Shown: positions 44,078-53,077, counted from the stretch's first letter. The stretch is 64,000 nucleotides of DNA from Parvibaculum sp040390855 (GCA_040390855.1 JAZJXO010000013.1:1-64000); one strand, 5' to 3'. A program made the numbers and translations. Notes: generated from the sequence alone by a model not told the origin.

Positions 44078-44181
44078 GGCCAGCGTCAAAACGTCATTTG
44101 ACAGCCTCTCCCTTGAGGCATATACCCCCCAGCGGGCTACCTCCCCCCACCGGGAGGCTCCTATCTGGAAGGATAGACAAC

Positions 44182-45345
44182 ATGACCGCGCAAGAGCGTC
44201 CCGGCACACGTCCGGCCAATCCGTGCTTCTCCTCCGGCCCCTGCGCAAAGCGCCCCGGCTGGTCCCTCAAAAACCTCGAAAAAGCCCTTCTCGGCCGGAG
44301 CCATCGCTCCAAGCCGGGCAAAGCGCGTCTTGTCGAGGCCATCGAAAAAACCCGTAGCGTTCTCGGTGTCCCCGCCGATTACAAAATCGGCATTGTTCCC
44401 GCCTCCGACACAGGCGCCGTGGAAATGGCCATGTGGTCGCTTCTGGGCGCCCGCGGCGTTGACATGATTGCCTGGGAGAGTTTCGGCTCCGGCTGGGTCA
44501 GCGACATCACCAAGCAGTTGAAGCTGAAAGACACGCGCAAGCTCGAAGCGGGTTATGGCAAGTTGCCCGATCTTTCGACTGTGAACTTCAAGAACGATGT
44601 CATCTTCACATGGAACGGCACGACTTCCGGCGTGCGCGCGCCGAACGGCGACTGGATCCCCGCTGACCGTGAAGGCCTCACCATTTGCGACGCGACCTCT
44701 GCCGCGTTCGCACAAGACCTGCCCTGGGCCAAGCTCGATGTGACAACCTTCTCCTGGCAGAAGGCGCTGGGCGGCGAAGCAGCCCACGGTATGCTGATCC
44801 TTAGCCCCCGCGCGGTCGAACGTCTTGAGACCTACGTGCCCGCATGGCCCATGCCCAAGATTTTCCTGATGACCAAGGGCGGCAAGCTCATCGACGGCAT
44901 CTTCAAAGGCGAAACGATCAATACGCCGTCCATGCTCTGCGTCGAAGATTATCTCGACGCGCTGAACTGGTCGGAGTCGATCGGTGGCTTGAAGTCTCTC
45001 ATAGCGCGCGCCGACGGCAATGCCGCCGTCATCGCCGAATGGGTCGAGCGGACAGGCTGGGTTGATTTCCTCGCCGAAGATGTCAACACACGTTCCAACA
45101 CGTCCGTCTGCCTCAAGGTTGTCGATCCGACGATCACGGCCTTGTCCGATGACGATCAGGCGGCCTTTGCCAAGAAGCTCGCCGATCTTCTCGACAAGGA
45201 GGGTGTCGCCTATGACATCGGCGGCTACCGCGACGCGCCTGCCGGCCTTCGCATCTGGGCCGGTGCCACGATCGAAAATGACGACATGCGCGCATTGATG
45301 CCCTGGCTCGACTGGGCCTTCGCTCAAGCGAAAGCTGCTCTGTAA
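44182..45345 (+). CDS. serC: Phosphoserine aminotransferase
   Basis: A 387-residue PLP enzyme of the alphaproteobacterial/archaeal SerC type. The N-terminal motif is CFSSGPCAKRPGW, and the cofactor lysine is K194 in SWQKALGGEAAHG. TWNGTTSGVR and ETINTPSML are also visible. It makes phosphoserine from 3-phosphohydroxypyruvate, the product of SerA encoded next. ATG at 44182 has GGAAGGA upstream; the longer frame upstream runs through the palindromic leader and is not conserved. Confidence 0.95.
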   Translation: MTAQERPGTRPANPCFSSGPCAKRPGWSLKNLEKALLGRSHRSKPGKARLVEAIEKTRSVLGVPADYKIGIVPASDTGAVEMAMWSLLGARGVDMIAWESFGSGWVSDITKQLKLKDTRKLEAGYGKLPDLSTVNFKNDVIFTWNGTTSGVRAPNGDWIPADREGLTICDATSAAFAQDLPWAKLDVTTFSWQKALGGEAAHGMLILSPRAVERLETYVPAWPMPKIFLMTKGGKLIDGIFKGETINTPSMLCVEDYLDALNWSESIGGLKSLIARADGNAAVIAEWVERTGWVDFLAEDVNTRSNTSVCLKVVDPTITALSDDDQAAFAKKLADLLDKEGVAYDIGGYRDAPAGLRIWAGATIENDDMRALMPWLDWAFAQAKAAL

Positions 45346-45383
45346 GCATTTCTGATTTCATTCGAATAAGGCGTTCATCCTTA

Positions 45384-45421
45384 CCCTCTCCCTATGGGAG
45401 AGGGAGGACCCGCGAAGCGGG
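45384..45421. repeat. Double palindrome between serC and serA
   Basis: CCCTCTCCC/GGGAGAGGG around TAT, directly followed by CCCGC/GCGGG around GAA. This two-hairpin layout resembles the REP-like intergenic elements common in alphaproteobacterial genomes. Confidence 0.65.
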
Positions 45422-45454
45422 AAGGTGAGGGCCTTCATCATTCAGGAGGCATTC

Positions 45455-47032
45455 ATGCCCAAAGTTCTGATTTCCGACGCTCTGTCCCCCGCCGCCGTGC
45501 AAATCTTCAAAGATCGCGGCATCGACGTCGATGTCAAAGTCGGTCTCGACAAAGACGAACTCATCAAAATTATCGGCGACTATGACGGTCTTGCCATTCG
45601 TTCCAACACGAAGGTGACGCCCGCCGTCATCGACGCGGCAAAGAAGCTCAAGGTTGTCGGTCGCGCGGGTATCGGCGTTGACAATGTCGATCTGCCCGCC
45701 GCCACCGCCAAGGGCATCATCGTGATGAACACCCCCTTCGGCAATTCGATCACGACGGCAGAACACGCCATTGCCATGATGATGGCGCTGGCACGTGACA
45801 TTCCGCAGGCGAGCGCATCAACCCATGCGGGTAAGTGGGAAAAGTCGAAGTTCATGGGCGTCGAAGTCACCGCCAAGACGCTTGGCATCATCGGCTGCGG
45901 CAATATCGGCGGCATTGTCGCCGACCGCGCACTTGGCCTGCGCATGAAAGTTATCGCTTTCGACCCGTTCCTCACGCCGGAACGCGCTGCCGACATCGGT
46001 GTCGAAAAAGTCGAACTCGACGATCTCCTCGCGCGTGCCGATTTCATCACGCTGCACACGCCGATGACACCGCAAACGAAGAATATTTTGAACGCCGCCA
46101 ATCTCGCCAAGACGAAAAAAGGCGTGCGCATCATCAACTGCGCCCGTGGCGGCCTCATCGTTGAAGCCGATCTCAAGGCCGCGATTGAAAGCGGTCATGT
46201 TGCCGGTGCCGCGCTCGACGTGTTCGAAGTCGAACCGGCCAAGACGAACATTCTCTTCGGCATGGAACAGATTATCGGCACGCCGCATCTGGGGGCCTCG
46301 ACCAATGAAGCGCAGGAAAATGTGGCGCTTCAGGTGGCTGAACAGATGTCCGATTATCTCCTCGACGGTGCGATCACCAATTCGGTGAATGTCCCTTCGA
46401 TCTCGGCGGAAGAAGCCCCGAAGCTCACGCCCTTTGCCACACTCGCGCAGCAGCTTGGTTCCTTTGCCGGTCAGCTCACCGAAGAGGGCATTGCCGAAGT
46501 GACGCTCGAATATGAAGGCGACGTTGCCGGCATGAACACGCGCGTTCTCACCAATGCCGCGCTTACGGGTCTTCTCAAGCCGCAGCTCGAAGACGTGAAC
46601 ACGGTGTCGGCACCGGTTATCGCGAAAGAACGCGGCATTCAGGTGTCGGAAGTGAAGCGCGAACAGCGCGGCGCATATGAGACCTATATCCGTCTTACAG
46701 TTAAAACTGGTGAGCGCGAAAAGTCGGTGGCGGGTACAGTCTTTTCCGGCGGCAAGCCGCGTCTTATCCAGATCAAGGGCGTGAACATGGAAGCCTCGCT
46801 CGGCAAGCACATGCTCTATGTGACCAATCAGGACAAGCCGGGCTTCATCGGTGCGTTGGGTTCGATCCTTGCCAAAGCCAATATCAACATCGCGAACTTC
46901 AATCTCGGTCGTGAAGCGGCTGGCGGCAGCGCCATCTGCCTCGTCGAGGTGGACGGTGCCGTGCCCGCAGCAGTGCTGGCCGAGATTCAGGCTCTGCCCC
47001 ATGTCGTGCAGGCGAAAGCTCTCGCGTTCTGA
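45455..47032 (+). CDS. serA: D-3-phosphoglycerate dehydrogenase
   Basis: A 525-residue long-form enzyme that starts serine synthesis. It has the catalytic and NAD domains (GIIGCGNIGGIVADRALGL; RGGLIVEADLKAA; GTPHLGASTNEAQENVA), an intervening ASB domain near 330-450, and a C-terminal ACT domain (YVTNQDKPGFIGALGSILAK) that usually senses serine. ATG at 45455 has a perfect AGGAGG. serC lies just upstream, so the two steps are probably co-expressed. Confidence 0.97.
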   Translation: MPKVLISDALSPAAVQIFKDRGIDVDVKVGLDKDELIKIIGDYDGLAIRSNTKVTPAVIDAAKKLKVVGRAGIGVDNVDLPAATAKGIIVMNTPFGNSITTAEHAIAMMMALARDIPQASASTHAGKWEKSKFMGVEVTAKTLGIIGCGNIGGIVADRALGLRMKVIAFDPFLTPERAADIGVEKVELDDLLARADFITLHTPMTPQTKNILNAANLAKTKKGVRIINCARGGLIVEADLKAAIESGHVAGAALDVFEVEPAKTNILFGMEQIIGTPHLGASTNEAQENVALQVAEQMSDYLLDGAITNSVNVPSISAEEAPKLTPFATLAQQLGSFAGQLTEEGIAEVTLEYEGDVAGMNTRVLTNAALTGLLKPQLEDVNTVSAPVIAKERGIQVSEVKREQRGAYETYIRLTVKTGEREKSVAGTVFSGGKPRLIQIKGVNMEASLGKHMLYVTNQDKPGFIGALGSILAKANINIANFNLGREAAGGSAICLVEVDGAVPAAVLAEIQALPHVVQAKALAF

Positions 47033-47055
47033 TATTTGATGATAGCAGCGAATTG

Positions 47056-47087
47056 AAAACGGCGTCCCGACAAGAGATGCCGTTTTT
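47056..47087 (+). terminator. Intrinsic terminator of serA
   Basis: AAAACGGC/GCCGTTTT outer stem with an internal loop, followed by TTTTTGCTTTT. Confidence 0.75.
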
Positions 47088-47149
47088 GCTTTTACGGCAG
47101 GGGCAAACAGTGAAGGCGTGACAATTTAGGTGCGTAAACGGACTAATAT

Positions 47150-48034
47150 CTATTGAACCGGATCGGTTGGTTCCGGTCCGTCTGCTTTTTGACTACAGGT
47201 CGGAATCCTCAACCCTTCCGGCAGCTTCGTCTTGGCATCCCCGCAGGCCAGCGCCAGTTGTTCGTTGGTCAGGCCCCATGCTTTCGTGAAATCCGCGCCT
47301 TGCAGGTTCGCGCCGCGGAAATCGACGCCGCCTAAAAACGCGTGGCGGAAGATCGCCTTGCGGGCGTCGGCGTTGCGGAAGGTCATGCCTTTGACAAACT
47401 CGATGACGCGGAAATTCGTGCCCACAAGTTTGGCGTCGGTGAAATCGGCGTTGAACAGCAGCGCCGCATCGAGCCGCGCATAGGAGAGGTCGGCTCGTTT
47501 CAGGTTTGCGCCGATGAGGTTTGCGCCTGCCGCATTCGCGCCGCGCAGGTCCGCGCCTTCGAGGTTCGCGCCGTTCATCAGCGTGCCGGAAAGTTCAGCA
47601 CCCGCCATATGCACTTTGCGCAAGTCCGCGCCTTGCAGGCTTGCCAGCCGCAGGTATGAGCCGTCGAAATTCGCACCCGCCAGCGTGCAGCCGCGACAGG
47701 TGAGCAATGTCTTGAACGCGTCCGCCTTCATCGCGCCGACGAGCTTTTCATTGACCGGCGGCAGCTTGTCTTCCGCCGCCTTCTGCGCCTCGCCGATGGC
47801 CTCTGCCGGTGTCGGCGGTGGGGGAGGCACAAGCTCGGCTTCGATATTGGGCAGGACGCGCGGATTTTTCCATGCAGGCGGCGGTTCGGAGAAGCGTTGC
47901 GCGCCGTAAAGTGTCAGAAGGATGTGAAAACAGAGCGAGAGAATCGCGGTCGTGATGACAGTGTCGAGCCCGCCCTCGGTCGCGTCTTCACGGACGAGCG
48001 GTTCCGGCATGGTCGAAGGCAGGGCGAGGGACAT
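47150..48034 (-). CDS. Membrane-anchored pentapeptide-repeat protein
   Basis: A 294-residue protein with an unusual two-part layout. The N-terminal part has one membrane helix (about residues 26-46, VITTAILSLCFHILLTLYG) and a proline-rich linker (VPPPPPTP), like TonB/TolA anchors. From about residue 110 a right-handed pentapeptide-repeat helix runs for some 130 residues (GANLEGADLRGANAAGANLI pattern). The C-terminal tail is hydrophilic. The function is unknown. The ATG at 48034 is preferred to a GTG one codon upstream; neither has a clear ribosome site. It is divergent from purA. Confidence 0.78.
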   Translation of the reverse strand: MSLALPSTMPEPLVREDATEGGLDTVITTAILSLCFHILLTLYGAQRFSEPPPAWKNPRVLPNIEAELVPPPPPTPAEAIGEAQKAAEDKLPPVNEKLVGAMKADAFKTLLTCRGCTLAGANFDGSYLRLASLQGADLRKVHMAGAELSGTLMNGANLEGADLRGANAAGANLIGANLKRADLSYARLDAALLFNADFTDAKLVGTNFRVIEFVKGMTFRNADARKAIFRHAFLGGVDFRGANLQGADFTKAWGLTNEQLALACGDAKTKLPEGLRIPTCSQKADGPEPTDPVQ

Positions 48035-48226
48035 CACGGGATCGGTGAGACAATTTGGCTGGTTACAACATGGTCAATAGGACGGGTCTAGCCGCTTTTT
48101 GCGGGCTTATCCACTTTCCTTATGGAGCCTGATCCGATAGACAATGCCAAAGCTCCCATGGCCCGGCCCAAGGGGGCTTTTGGCTTGTTTAGGCCAGCTT
48201 TGAATTACACGTAAGGCATTGAAATC

Positions 48227-49519
48227 ATGGCGAATGTGGTAGTTGTCGGCTCCCAGTGGGGCGATGAAGGCAAGGGCAAGATTGTCGATTGGCTCTCGGA
48301 ACGCGCCGATGTGGTGGTGCGCTTTCAGGGTGGTCACAATGCAGGCCATACGCTCGTCATCGACGGGGTGACCTACAAGCTCTCGCTGCTGCCCTCGGGC
48401 GTTGTCCGCCCCGGCAAGCTCGCGATTATCGGCAATGGCGTCGTTGTGGACCCCTGGGCGCTGTGCGACGAGATCGGTCGCCTCAAGGAACAGGGCGTCG
48501 TCGTCACGCCGGAAAATCTCCGCATCGCTGAAAACGCCGTCCTGATTTTGCCGCTGCACCGCGAGCTTGATGAAATCCGCGAAACGTCAAATGCCGGTAC
48601 GCGCATCGGCACGACGAAGCGCGGAATCGGCCCCGCCTATGAAGACAAAGTCGGTCGTCGTGCGCTGCGCGTGATGGATCTAGTCGATCTCGACGCGCTG
48701 GAAGACAAAGTCGAGAAGCTGCTCGCCCATCACAATGCCTTGCGCAAAGGTCTCGGCAAAGAACTGGTCGACGGCAAGGCGCTCACCGCGCTGCTGAAAG
48801 AGGTCGCGCCGAAAGTCCTGCCCTTCATGGATACGGTCTGGCGTCTCCTTGATGAAATGCGCCGCAAGGGCAGCCGCATTCTCTTCGAAGGCGCGCAGGG
48901 CACGCTGCTCGACATCGACCACGGCACTTACCCTTACGTGACCTCATCCAACACGGTGTCGGCGCAGGCGGCTATCGGCTCCGGCATGGGCCCGTCATCC
49001 ATTCATACAGTTCTCGGCATCACCAAGGCCTATACAACCCGCGTCGGCGAAGGCCCTTTTCCGTCGGAGCTTCACGACGAGATCGGCCAGAAGCTCGGCG
49101 AGCGCGGTCGCGAGTTTGGCACCGTTACAGGCCGCAAGCGCCGCTGCGGCTGGTTCGATGCCGTGTTGGTGCGTCAGGCGATCAAGACGTCAGGCATCAC
49201 CGATATTGCTCTCACCAAGCTCGACATTCTCGATGGTTTTAACGAGATCAAAGTCTGCGTCGCCTATGATCTCGACGGCAAGCGCATCGACTATCTGCCT
49301 GCGTCGGCTGCCTTGCAGGCCCGCGTGAAGCCGATCTACGAAACGCTCGAAGGCTGGCAGCAGACTACCTATGGCGCGCGTTCATGGGCGGACCTTCCGG
49401 CGCAGGCGATCAAATATGTGCGTTATGTCGAAGAACTGATCGAAGCGCCGGTGACGCTGCTGTCCACGTCGCCCGAACGCGACGATACGATCTTGATGAA
49501 AGATCCGTTCGAGGATTGA
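48227..49519 (+). CDS. purA: Adenylosuccinate synthetase
   Basis: A 430-residue GTP-dependent enzyme making adenylosuccinate from IMP and aspartate. Diagnostic motifs are VVGSQWGDEGKGKIVDWLS at the N-terminus, GGHNAGHTLV, the ILFEGAQGTLLDIDHGTYP region and the Asp-binding GTVTGRKRRCGWFDAV. Length and motifs are complete. Confidence 0.97.
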   Translation: MANVVVVGSQWGDEGKGKIVDWLSERADVVVRFQGGHNAGHTLVIDGVTYKLSLLPSGVVRPGKLAIIGNGVVVDPWALCDEIGRLKEQGVVVTPENLRIAENAVLILPLHRELDEIRETSNAGTRIGTTKRGIGPAYEDKVGRRALRVMDLVDLDALEDKVEKLLAHHNALRKGLGKELVDGKALTALLKEVAPKVLPFMDTVWRLLDEMRRKGSRILFEGAQGTLLDIDHGTYPYVTSSNTVSAQAAIGSGMGPSSIHTVLGITKAYTTRVGEGPFPSELHDEIGQKLGERGREFGTVTGRKRRCGWFDAVLVRQAIKTSGITDIALTKLDILDGFNEIKVCVAYDLDGKRIDYLPASAALQARVKPIYETLEGWQQTTYGARSWADLPAQAIKYVRYVEELIEAPVTLLSTSPERDDTILMKDPFED

Positions 49520-49544
49520 GATTTTGCCGGATCGAAGGCGCTGC

Positions 49545-49583
49545 AAGACATCCGCCCCTCCATGAGAGAGTGGCGGGTGTCTT
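49545..49583 (+). terminator. Hairpin after purA, possible terminator
   Basis: Arms AAGACATCCGCC and GGCGGGTGTCTT (one mismatch) with a 15-base loop. There is no convincing T-run, so termination is uncertain. Confidence 0.45.
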
Positions 49584-49649
49584 CATTCCTCGACAACCGC
49601 ACCGCTGCGCGACACACTCATTCTCCCATCCCGCGAGAAAGAAACTGCC

Positions 49650-50453
49650 GTGTCGTCCATACCTGTCTGGGACATTCCGCCTGAAAATTCCGAACTGCCG
49701 CCGACGGGCCTCCGCATTCGCGACGGGGCCTATGCGGTCGGCATCTATATCGGTGCGCAGATCGCAGCGGCGCTTCTCATGGTATTTGTGGTTGCTCTCT
49801 ATACGGGCTTGCTCCACGGCAAAGAGGCCGCTGTTGCCGAAAGCCAGAGCCTCGCGCAAAGCAGCGCTTTTCTCATTGCCACCATTGTCGCGGCCGTCGT
49901 TCTTGTCTTTTTCTTCGCACGACATCTTGCGCGCCGCTCAGGTCGCGGCTGGCCTGTGCTCGGTATCCTGCGGCCTGCCAATTACTGGTTTGCCATTGCT
50001 GTTGCCGTGCTGCTTGGCTGCAATGTGCTGTCCTATATTTTCAATCTCATCGCCGGTCCCGAAGTTTCGAAGGCTGCCGGACTGACGATGGAGGTCTTCG
50101 CCAATGTAGGTCCGGTCGCGCTCTGGCCGATGATCGCGCTTATTTGCGTTATCGTGCCCATCACGGAAGAAGTGGTCTTCCGCGCCATTCTCTTTCGCAG
50201 CCTCGCTACGCGTCTGCCGGTCTGGGCTGCAGGCACGGTTTCGGTTGCCATCTTCAGCTTTGTCCATGCGCAATATCTCATGTCCGGCTGGGCGGTTGCG
50301 CTGCTGATGATGGCTCAGGTCGGCATTCTCGGCGCGGCCCTCACATGGCTCTATTATAAAAGCGGTTCGCTCTGGCCGTCAGTTACCGTCCATGTCCTCA
50401 ACAATTCATGGGTCATGGTCGTGCTGCTTCTCTGGCCCGATAGCGGGCTTTGA
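49650..50453 (+). CDS. CPBP family intramembrane metalloprotease
   Basis: A 267-residue polytopic protein of the CPBP (Abi/CAAX protease-like) family. The three catalytic motifs are EEVVFR at 173-178, FSFVH at 202-206 and HVLNN at 248-252. Such proteases cleave membrane substrates; the target here is unknown. The start is GTG. It is convergent with the MAPEG gene. Confidence 0.85.
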   Translation: MSSIPVWDIPPENSELPPTGLRIRDGAYAVGIYIGAQIAAALLMVFVVALYTGLLHGKEAAVAESQSLAQSSAFLIATIVAAVVLVFFFARHLARRSGRGWPVLGILRPANYWFAIAVAVLLGCNVLSYIFNLIAGPEVSKAAGLTMEVFANVGPVALWPMIALICVIVPITEEVVFRAILFRSLATRLPVWAAGTVSVAIFSFVHAQYLMSGWAVALLMMAQVGILGAALTWLYYKSGSLWPSVTVHVLNNSWVMVVLLLWPDSGL

Positions 50454-50517
50454 GGGCCGTCGCGTTCCTATGTCGTCAAGCCGATGTGCAAGCCGCTGCC
50501 GATGTGATGTGTGCCAC

Positions 50518-50952
50518 TTACATCGCAGGAGCCGCGACCGCCACCATAAGTGCGCCCGATGCCAGCACTTCATAGGCGAGGATAAACGTGCCGACGAGGG
50601 CGACGACCCAGACCAATGTGCGGATCGAGATGAAGGTCCAGCCTGCCAGATAGACGATGGCATGGGCGACGCGACCGGCGAGGAAAAGCTGGGCGGCGAG
50701 AACGGTCATACCGGAATGGATACCGGCAATGTGGGCCGGGATCGCGAGGGCCGAGAAGACGAGAAGCTGCTCGACGAGATTCATGTAGGCGCGTTTGGCG
50801 CGGCCCTTAAATCCGTCTGCGGAAGGTTGGGCATCGCGGTTGCCCGTGCCCCAGGCCTGGCCCATGGCGGAGACGTTGGAGGCGGCTGAAATCAGGATGA
50901 GCACAAGCAACAGGATGCCACTATAGGCAATGGCGCTAAGTTCTACGGTCAT
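50518..50952 (-). CDS. MAPEG family membrane protein
   Basis: A 144-residue four-helix membrane protein resembling the MAPEG family (glutathione-transferase-like). AKRAYMNLVEQLLVFSALAI, with conserved N and E, followed by FLAGRVAHAIVYLAGW is characteristic. Its ATG overlaps the stop of the broken tetR gene (ATGA), so it was probably regulated and co-translated with that repressor. Confidence 0.8.
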   Translation of the reverse strand: MTVELSAIAYSGILLLVLILISAASNVSAMGQAWGTGNRDAQPSADGFKGRAKRAYMNLVEQLLVFSALAIPAHIAGIHSGMTVLAAQLFLAGRVAHAIVYLAGWTFISIRTLVWVVALVGTFILAYEVLASGALMVAVAAPAM

Positions 50953-51376
50953 GGCGTATTCCCCTTATTGTCCGGGTCTCGAATCGGACCCTCGGGCGGA
51001 AGTCTAGCCTGAAATGTCCGTATCGGCATTATTGGGGGGCACGCGAGCGTCAGCAACCGCGTGACCAAGCGCTCCTCATAGCCTGTTTCGCGCACCGGCC
51101 CAAAAAAGAGAGCGTGGAAGTAAATCGGGGCCGCCACGAGTTCGAGCGCGTCGATTAGCGCCGGCGTTGCCTCGCCGCGAGCTCTGGCTCGCGCCAATAC
51201 GATGTTGAGTTCATCACCTCGGCGCGGTCCGCGATCTCGGCCATTGAGGGCAAAACACGCGGGTGTTCCGCCATTAAGGCCTCTGTGGCCTCGAAAACGG
51301 CGGCCTTCACGCGGCTGCTCCGGTCACCCGTTCTCACAGGTGCTTTCTTTTTCATCAGTTTATTAAAACAAAACAT
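50949..51376 (-). pseudogene. Truncated and frameshifted TetR family regulator
   Basis: Two frames show the two ends of a TetR protein. The N-terminal piece (from 51376) has RVKAAVFEATEALMAEHPRV then SMAEIADRAEV, the HTH helix region. It degenerates after the HTH and stops near 51155. The C-terminal piece (ending 50949) reads ALIDALELVAAPIYFHALFF, typical of TetR ligand domains. Together they span only about 140 codons instead of about 190, so an internal deletion plus frameshift has occurred. It overlaps the MAPEG start by four bases. Confidence 0.65.
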
Positions 51377-51398
51377 ATTGCTTTAGAAAAGGAAGATC

Positions 51399-51684
51399 AT
51401 GCGTCGTTCACTGTGGATTTCCGCCGGTGGCGATCTGGCCGATGTCACATTGCAGCCAATATGAAGGGCGCGACCAGCAAGGGCGATGCGTTGCTTCGCG
51501 CGCATACCTATTATAGGGCCTTGACACGCTGAGGGTGCACTACGAGCGCATCACGGTTCCTTATGGTCGGGATCCTCAACTGGATGCCGTCAATTTTCTC
51601 GGTGGTGCGGAGCATTGCCCGCTCGGCGCAGCGAGCCACTGGCATACAACTGTGTTTGACTGGCTTGCTAATACTTACGCGTGA
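51399..51684 (+). pseudogene. Remnant of a gene divergent from tetR
   Basis: An ATG with a good AAGGAAG ribosome site at 51399 opens a frame that stops after 21 codons. A different frame near 51530-51684 reads like the end of a protein (RITVPYGRDPQLDAVNFLGG ... FDWLANTYA then TGA). The middle is out of frame. I do not recognise the family. Position divergent from a TetR-type regulator suggests a former target gene. Confidence 0.4.
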
Positions 51685-51755
51685 CCGAATATCAACCACA
51701 GGACGATGATAATCGGGATCGGAATACCGATTAAATAAAGGAGCAATGAGCGCAT
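51675..51755 (-). CDS. 26-residue hydrophobic membrane microprotein
   Basis: A short gene encoding one membrane helix with a PIPIII core: the start is MRSLLLYLIGIPIP and the end is LWLIFGHA. AAGGG lies seven bases before the ATG. I recall very similar tiny proteins in rhizobia. It is convergent with the decayed gene and overlaps its last ten bases. The function is unknown. The remaining sequence from 51756 to 52009 shows no gene. Confidence 0.55.
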   Translation of the reverse strand: MRSLLLYLIGIPIPIIIVLWLIFGHA

Positions 51756-52009
51756 GATCAACCCTTGATGTTGTGCTTTTGAAGACAGGACGTGACGCAC
51801 AGTTCCGTACACGTTGGTTCATTTGCTTCGACGCCGGTCCGGTTTCATTCCGTACTCGCCGACTGTACAGAGTGACAATCATAGGGAAAAGTTCGGAAGT
51901 TACTCAGGCCTTTGGCCGCGAAGTGCGCTTCAAATGCTGCTATCGCAAGGGATTATCGGTGAAGGTGAGCATTATATTCCACTTCAGCGCCGTCGAAACG
52001 GCGGTTTTT

Positions 52010-53077
52010 TTAAATGTGACCGAGGAGCTTTGCTGCTTCCGCCATCAAGCGTGTTGTCTTTGTGGTCGCTGGCTCGGCAGAAGAAAGCCGCGCGGCTTGG
52101 CCCGACCACATCTGCATATATTCCGCGCGACCCGCCTTGCCGCTTGCGGTCACGAGTGGCGCGGCGAGAGCGCGTTGTGTAGGGAAGGGGGCCGCGTGAC
52201 TTTCATAGGCGCGCAGGCTTTCGGTGATGCGGTTGCGGATTGCGCGCGCCGGTCGGCCTGAGAATAGTTTGGTGACGGTCGTGCCGTGATCTGAGAGTTC
52301 GCTAAGCGCTTTCCTGTGTAGTTCATGCGTCGCACATTCCGGCGTCACGAGATAGGCGGTGCCGAGTTGCACAGCGTCCGCGCCGAGCATAAACGCTGCC
52401 GCGATACCGCGCGCATCGCCGATACCGCCCGCCGCAATCACGGGCACTTTCACCATGTCCACCACCTGCGGCACCAGCGCTACCGTGCCGACGCTGCCCA
52501 GATCAACATGATCGAGAAACGTGCCGCGATGCCCGCCCGCTTCAAATCCTTGCGCGACGATGGCGTCTACACCGCCATGTTCGAGTGTGCGTGCTTCCGC
52601 GCACGTCGTCGCGCAACCGATAATTTTGATCCCCTTGGCTTTGATAGCCGTCATTGCGGCGACAGAGGGCAAGCCGAAATGAAAACTCACAACAGGCGGC
52701 ATCAGGTCCAACAGCAGCTTCAGTGCTTCATCGTTGAACGCAGGTGCACCCTCTTTCGGCTGCGGCACCGCGCCAAGCGTCAGCTCATCATAAAATACCT
52801 TGAGTGCGCCCCGCATCGGGCCTGAATCAAAGCCCGCAAGGGCGGGCTCGTGATGTACAAAATAATTAAGGTTGAACGGCTTGTTGCTGAGCGCGCGGAG
52901 TTTTGCCACTGCTTCGCGCAGTTGCGTCTCCGACATCATCGCTACGCCGAGCGAGCCGAGCCCGCCCGCATTGCTCACCGCGCCAGCGAGTTCCGGTGTT
53001 GCCGATCCCGCCATCGGTGCCTGAATGACGGGGAGTTCAAGCCCCAACAAATCCGTGATGCGTGTGGAAAATCTCAT
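52010..53077 (-). CDS. Nitronate monooxygenase family flavoprotein
   Basis: A 355-residue FMN TIM-barrel protein of the NMO/2-nitropropane dioxygenase family. Motifs include LPVIQAPMAGSATPELAGAV, GFEAGGHRGTF with the family's catalytic His region, PVIAAGGIGDARGIAAAFML and GADAVQLGTAYL. It probably oxidises alkyl nitronates such as propionate 3-nitronate. It is divergent from thiC. Confidence 0.9.
   Translation of the reverse strand: MRFSTRITDLLGLELPVIQAPMAGSATPELAGAVSNAGGLGSLGVAMMSETQLREAVAKLRALSNKPFNLNYFVHHEPALAGFDSGPMRGALKVFYDELTLGAVPQPKEGAPAFNDEALKLLLDLMPPVVSFHFGLPSVAAMTAIKAKGIKIIGCATTCAEARTLEHGGVDAIVAQGFEAGGHRGTFLDHVDLGSVGTVALVPQVVDMVKVPVIAAGGIGDARGIAAAFMLGADAVQLGTAYLVTPECATHELHRKALSELSDHGTTVTKLFSGRPARAIRNRITESLRAYESHAAPFPTQRALAAPLVTASGKAGRAEYMQMWSGQAARLSSAEPATTKTTRLMAEAAKLLGHI

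Noticed and set aside
44041..44181. Longer SerC beginning at 44041
   Set aside because: The extra residues are encoded by the palindromic leader and do not resemble SerC; the ATG at 44182 has a good ribosome site.
50949..51376. Two separate small genes in place of a broken tetR
   Set aside because: The two frames correspond to the two ends of one TetR protein in the right order, so a deleted and frameshifted single gene is simpler.
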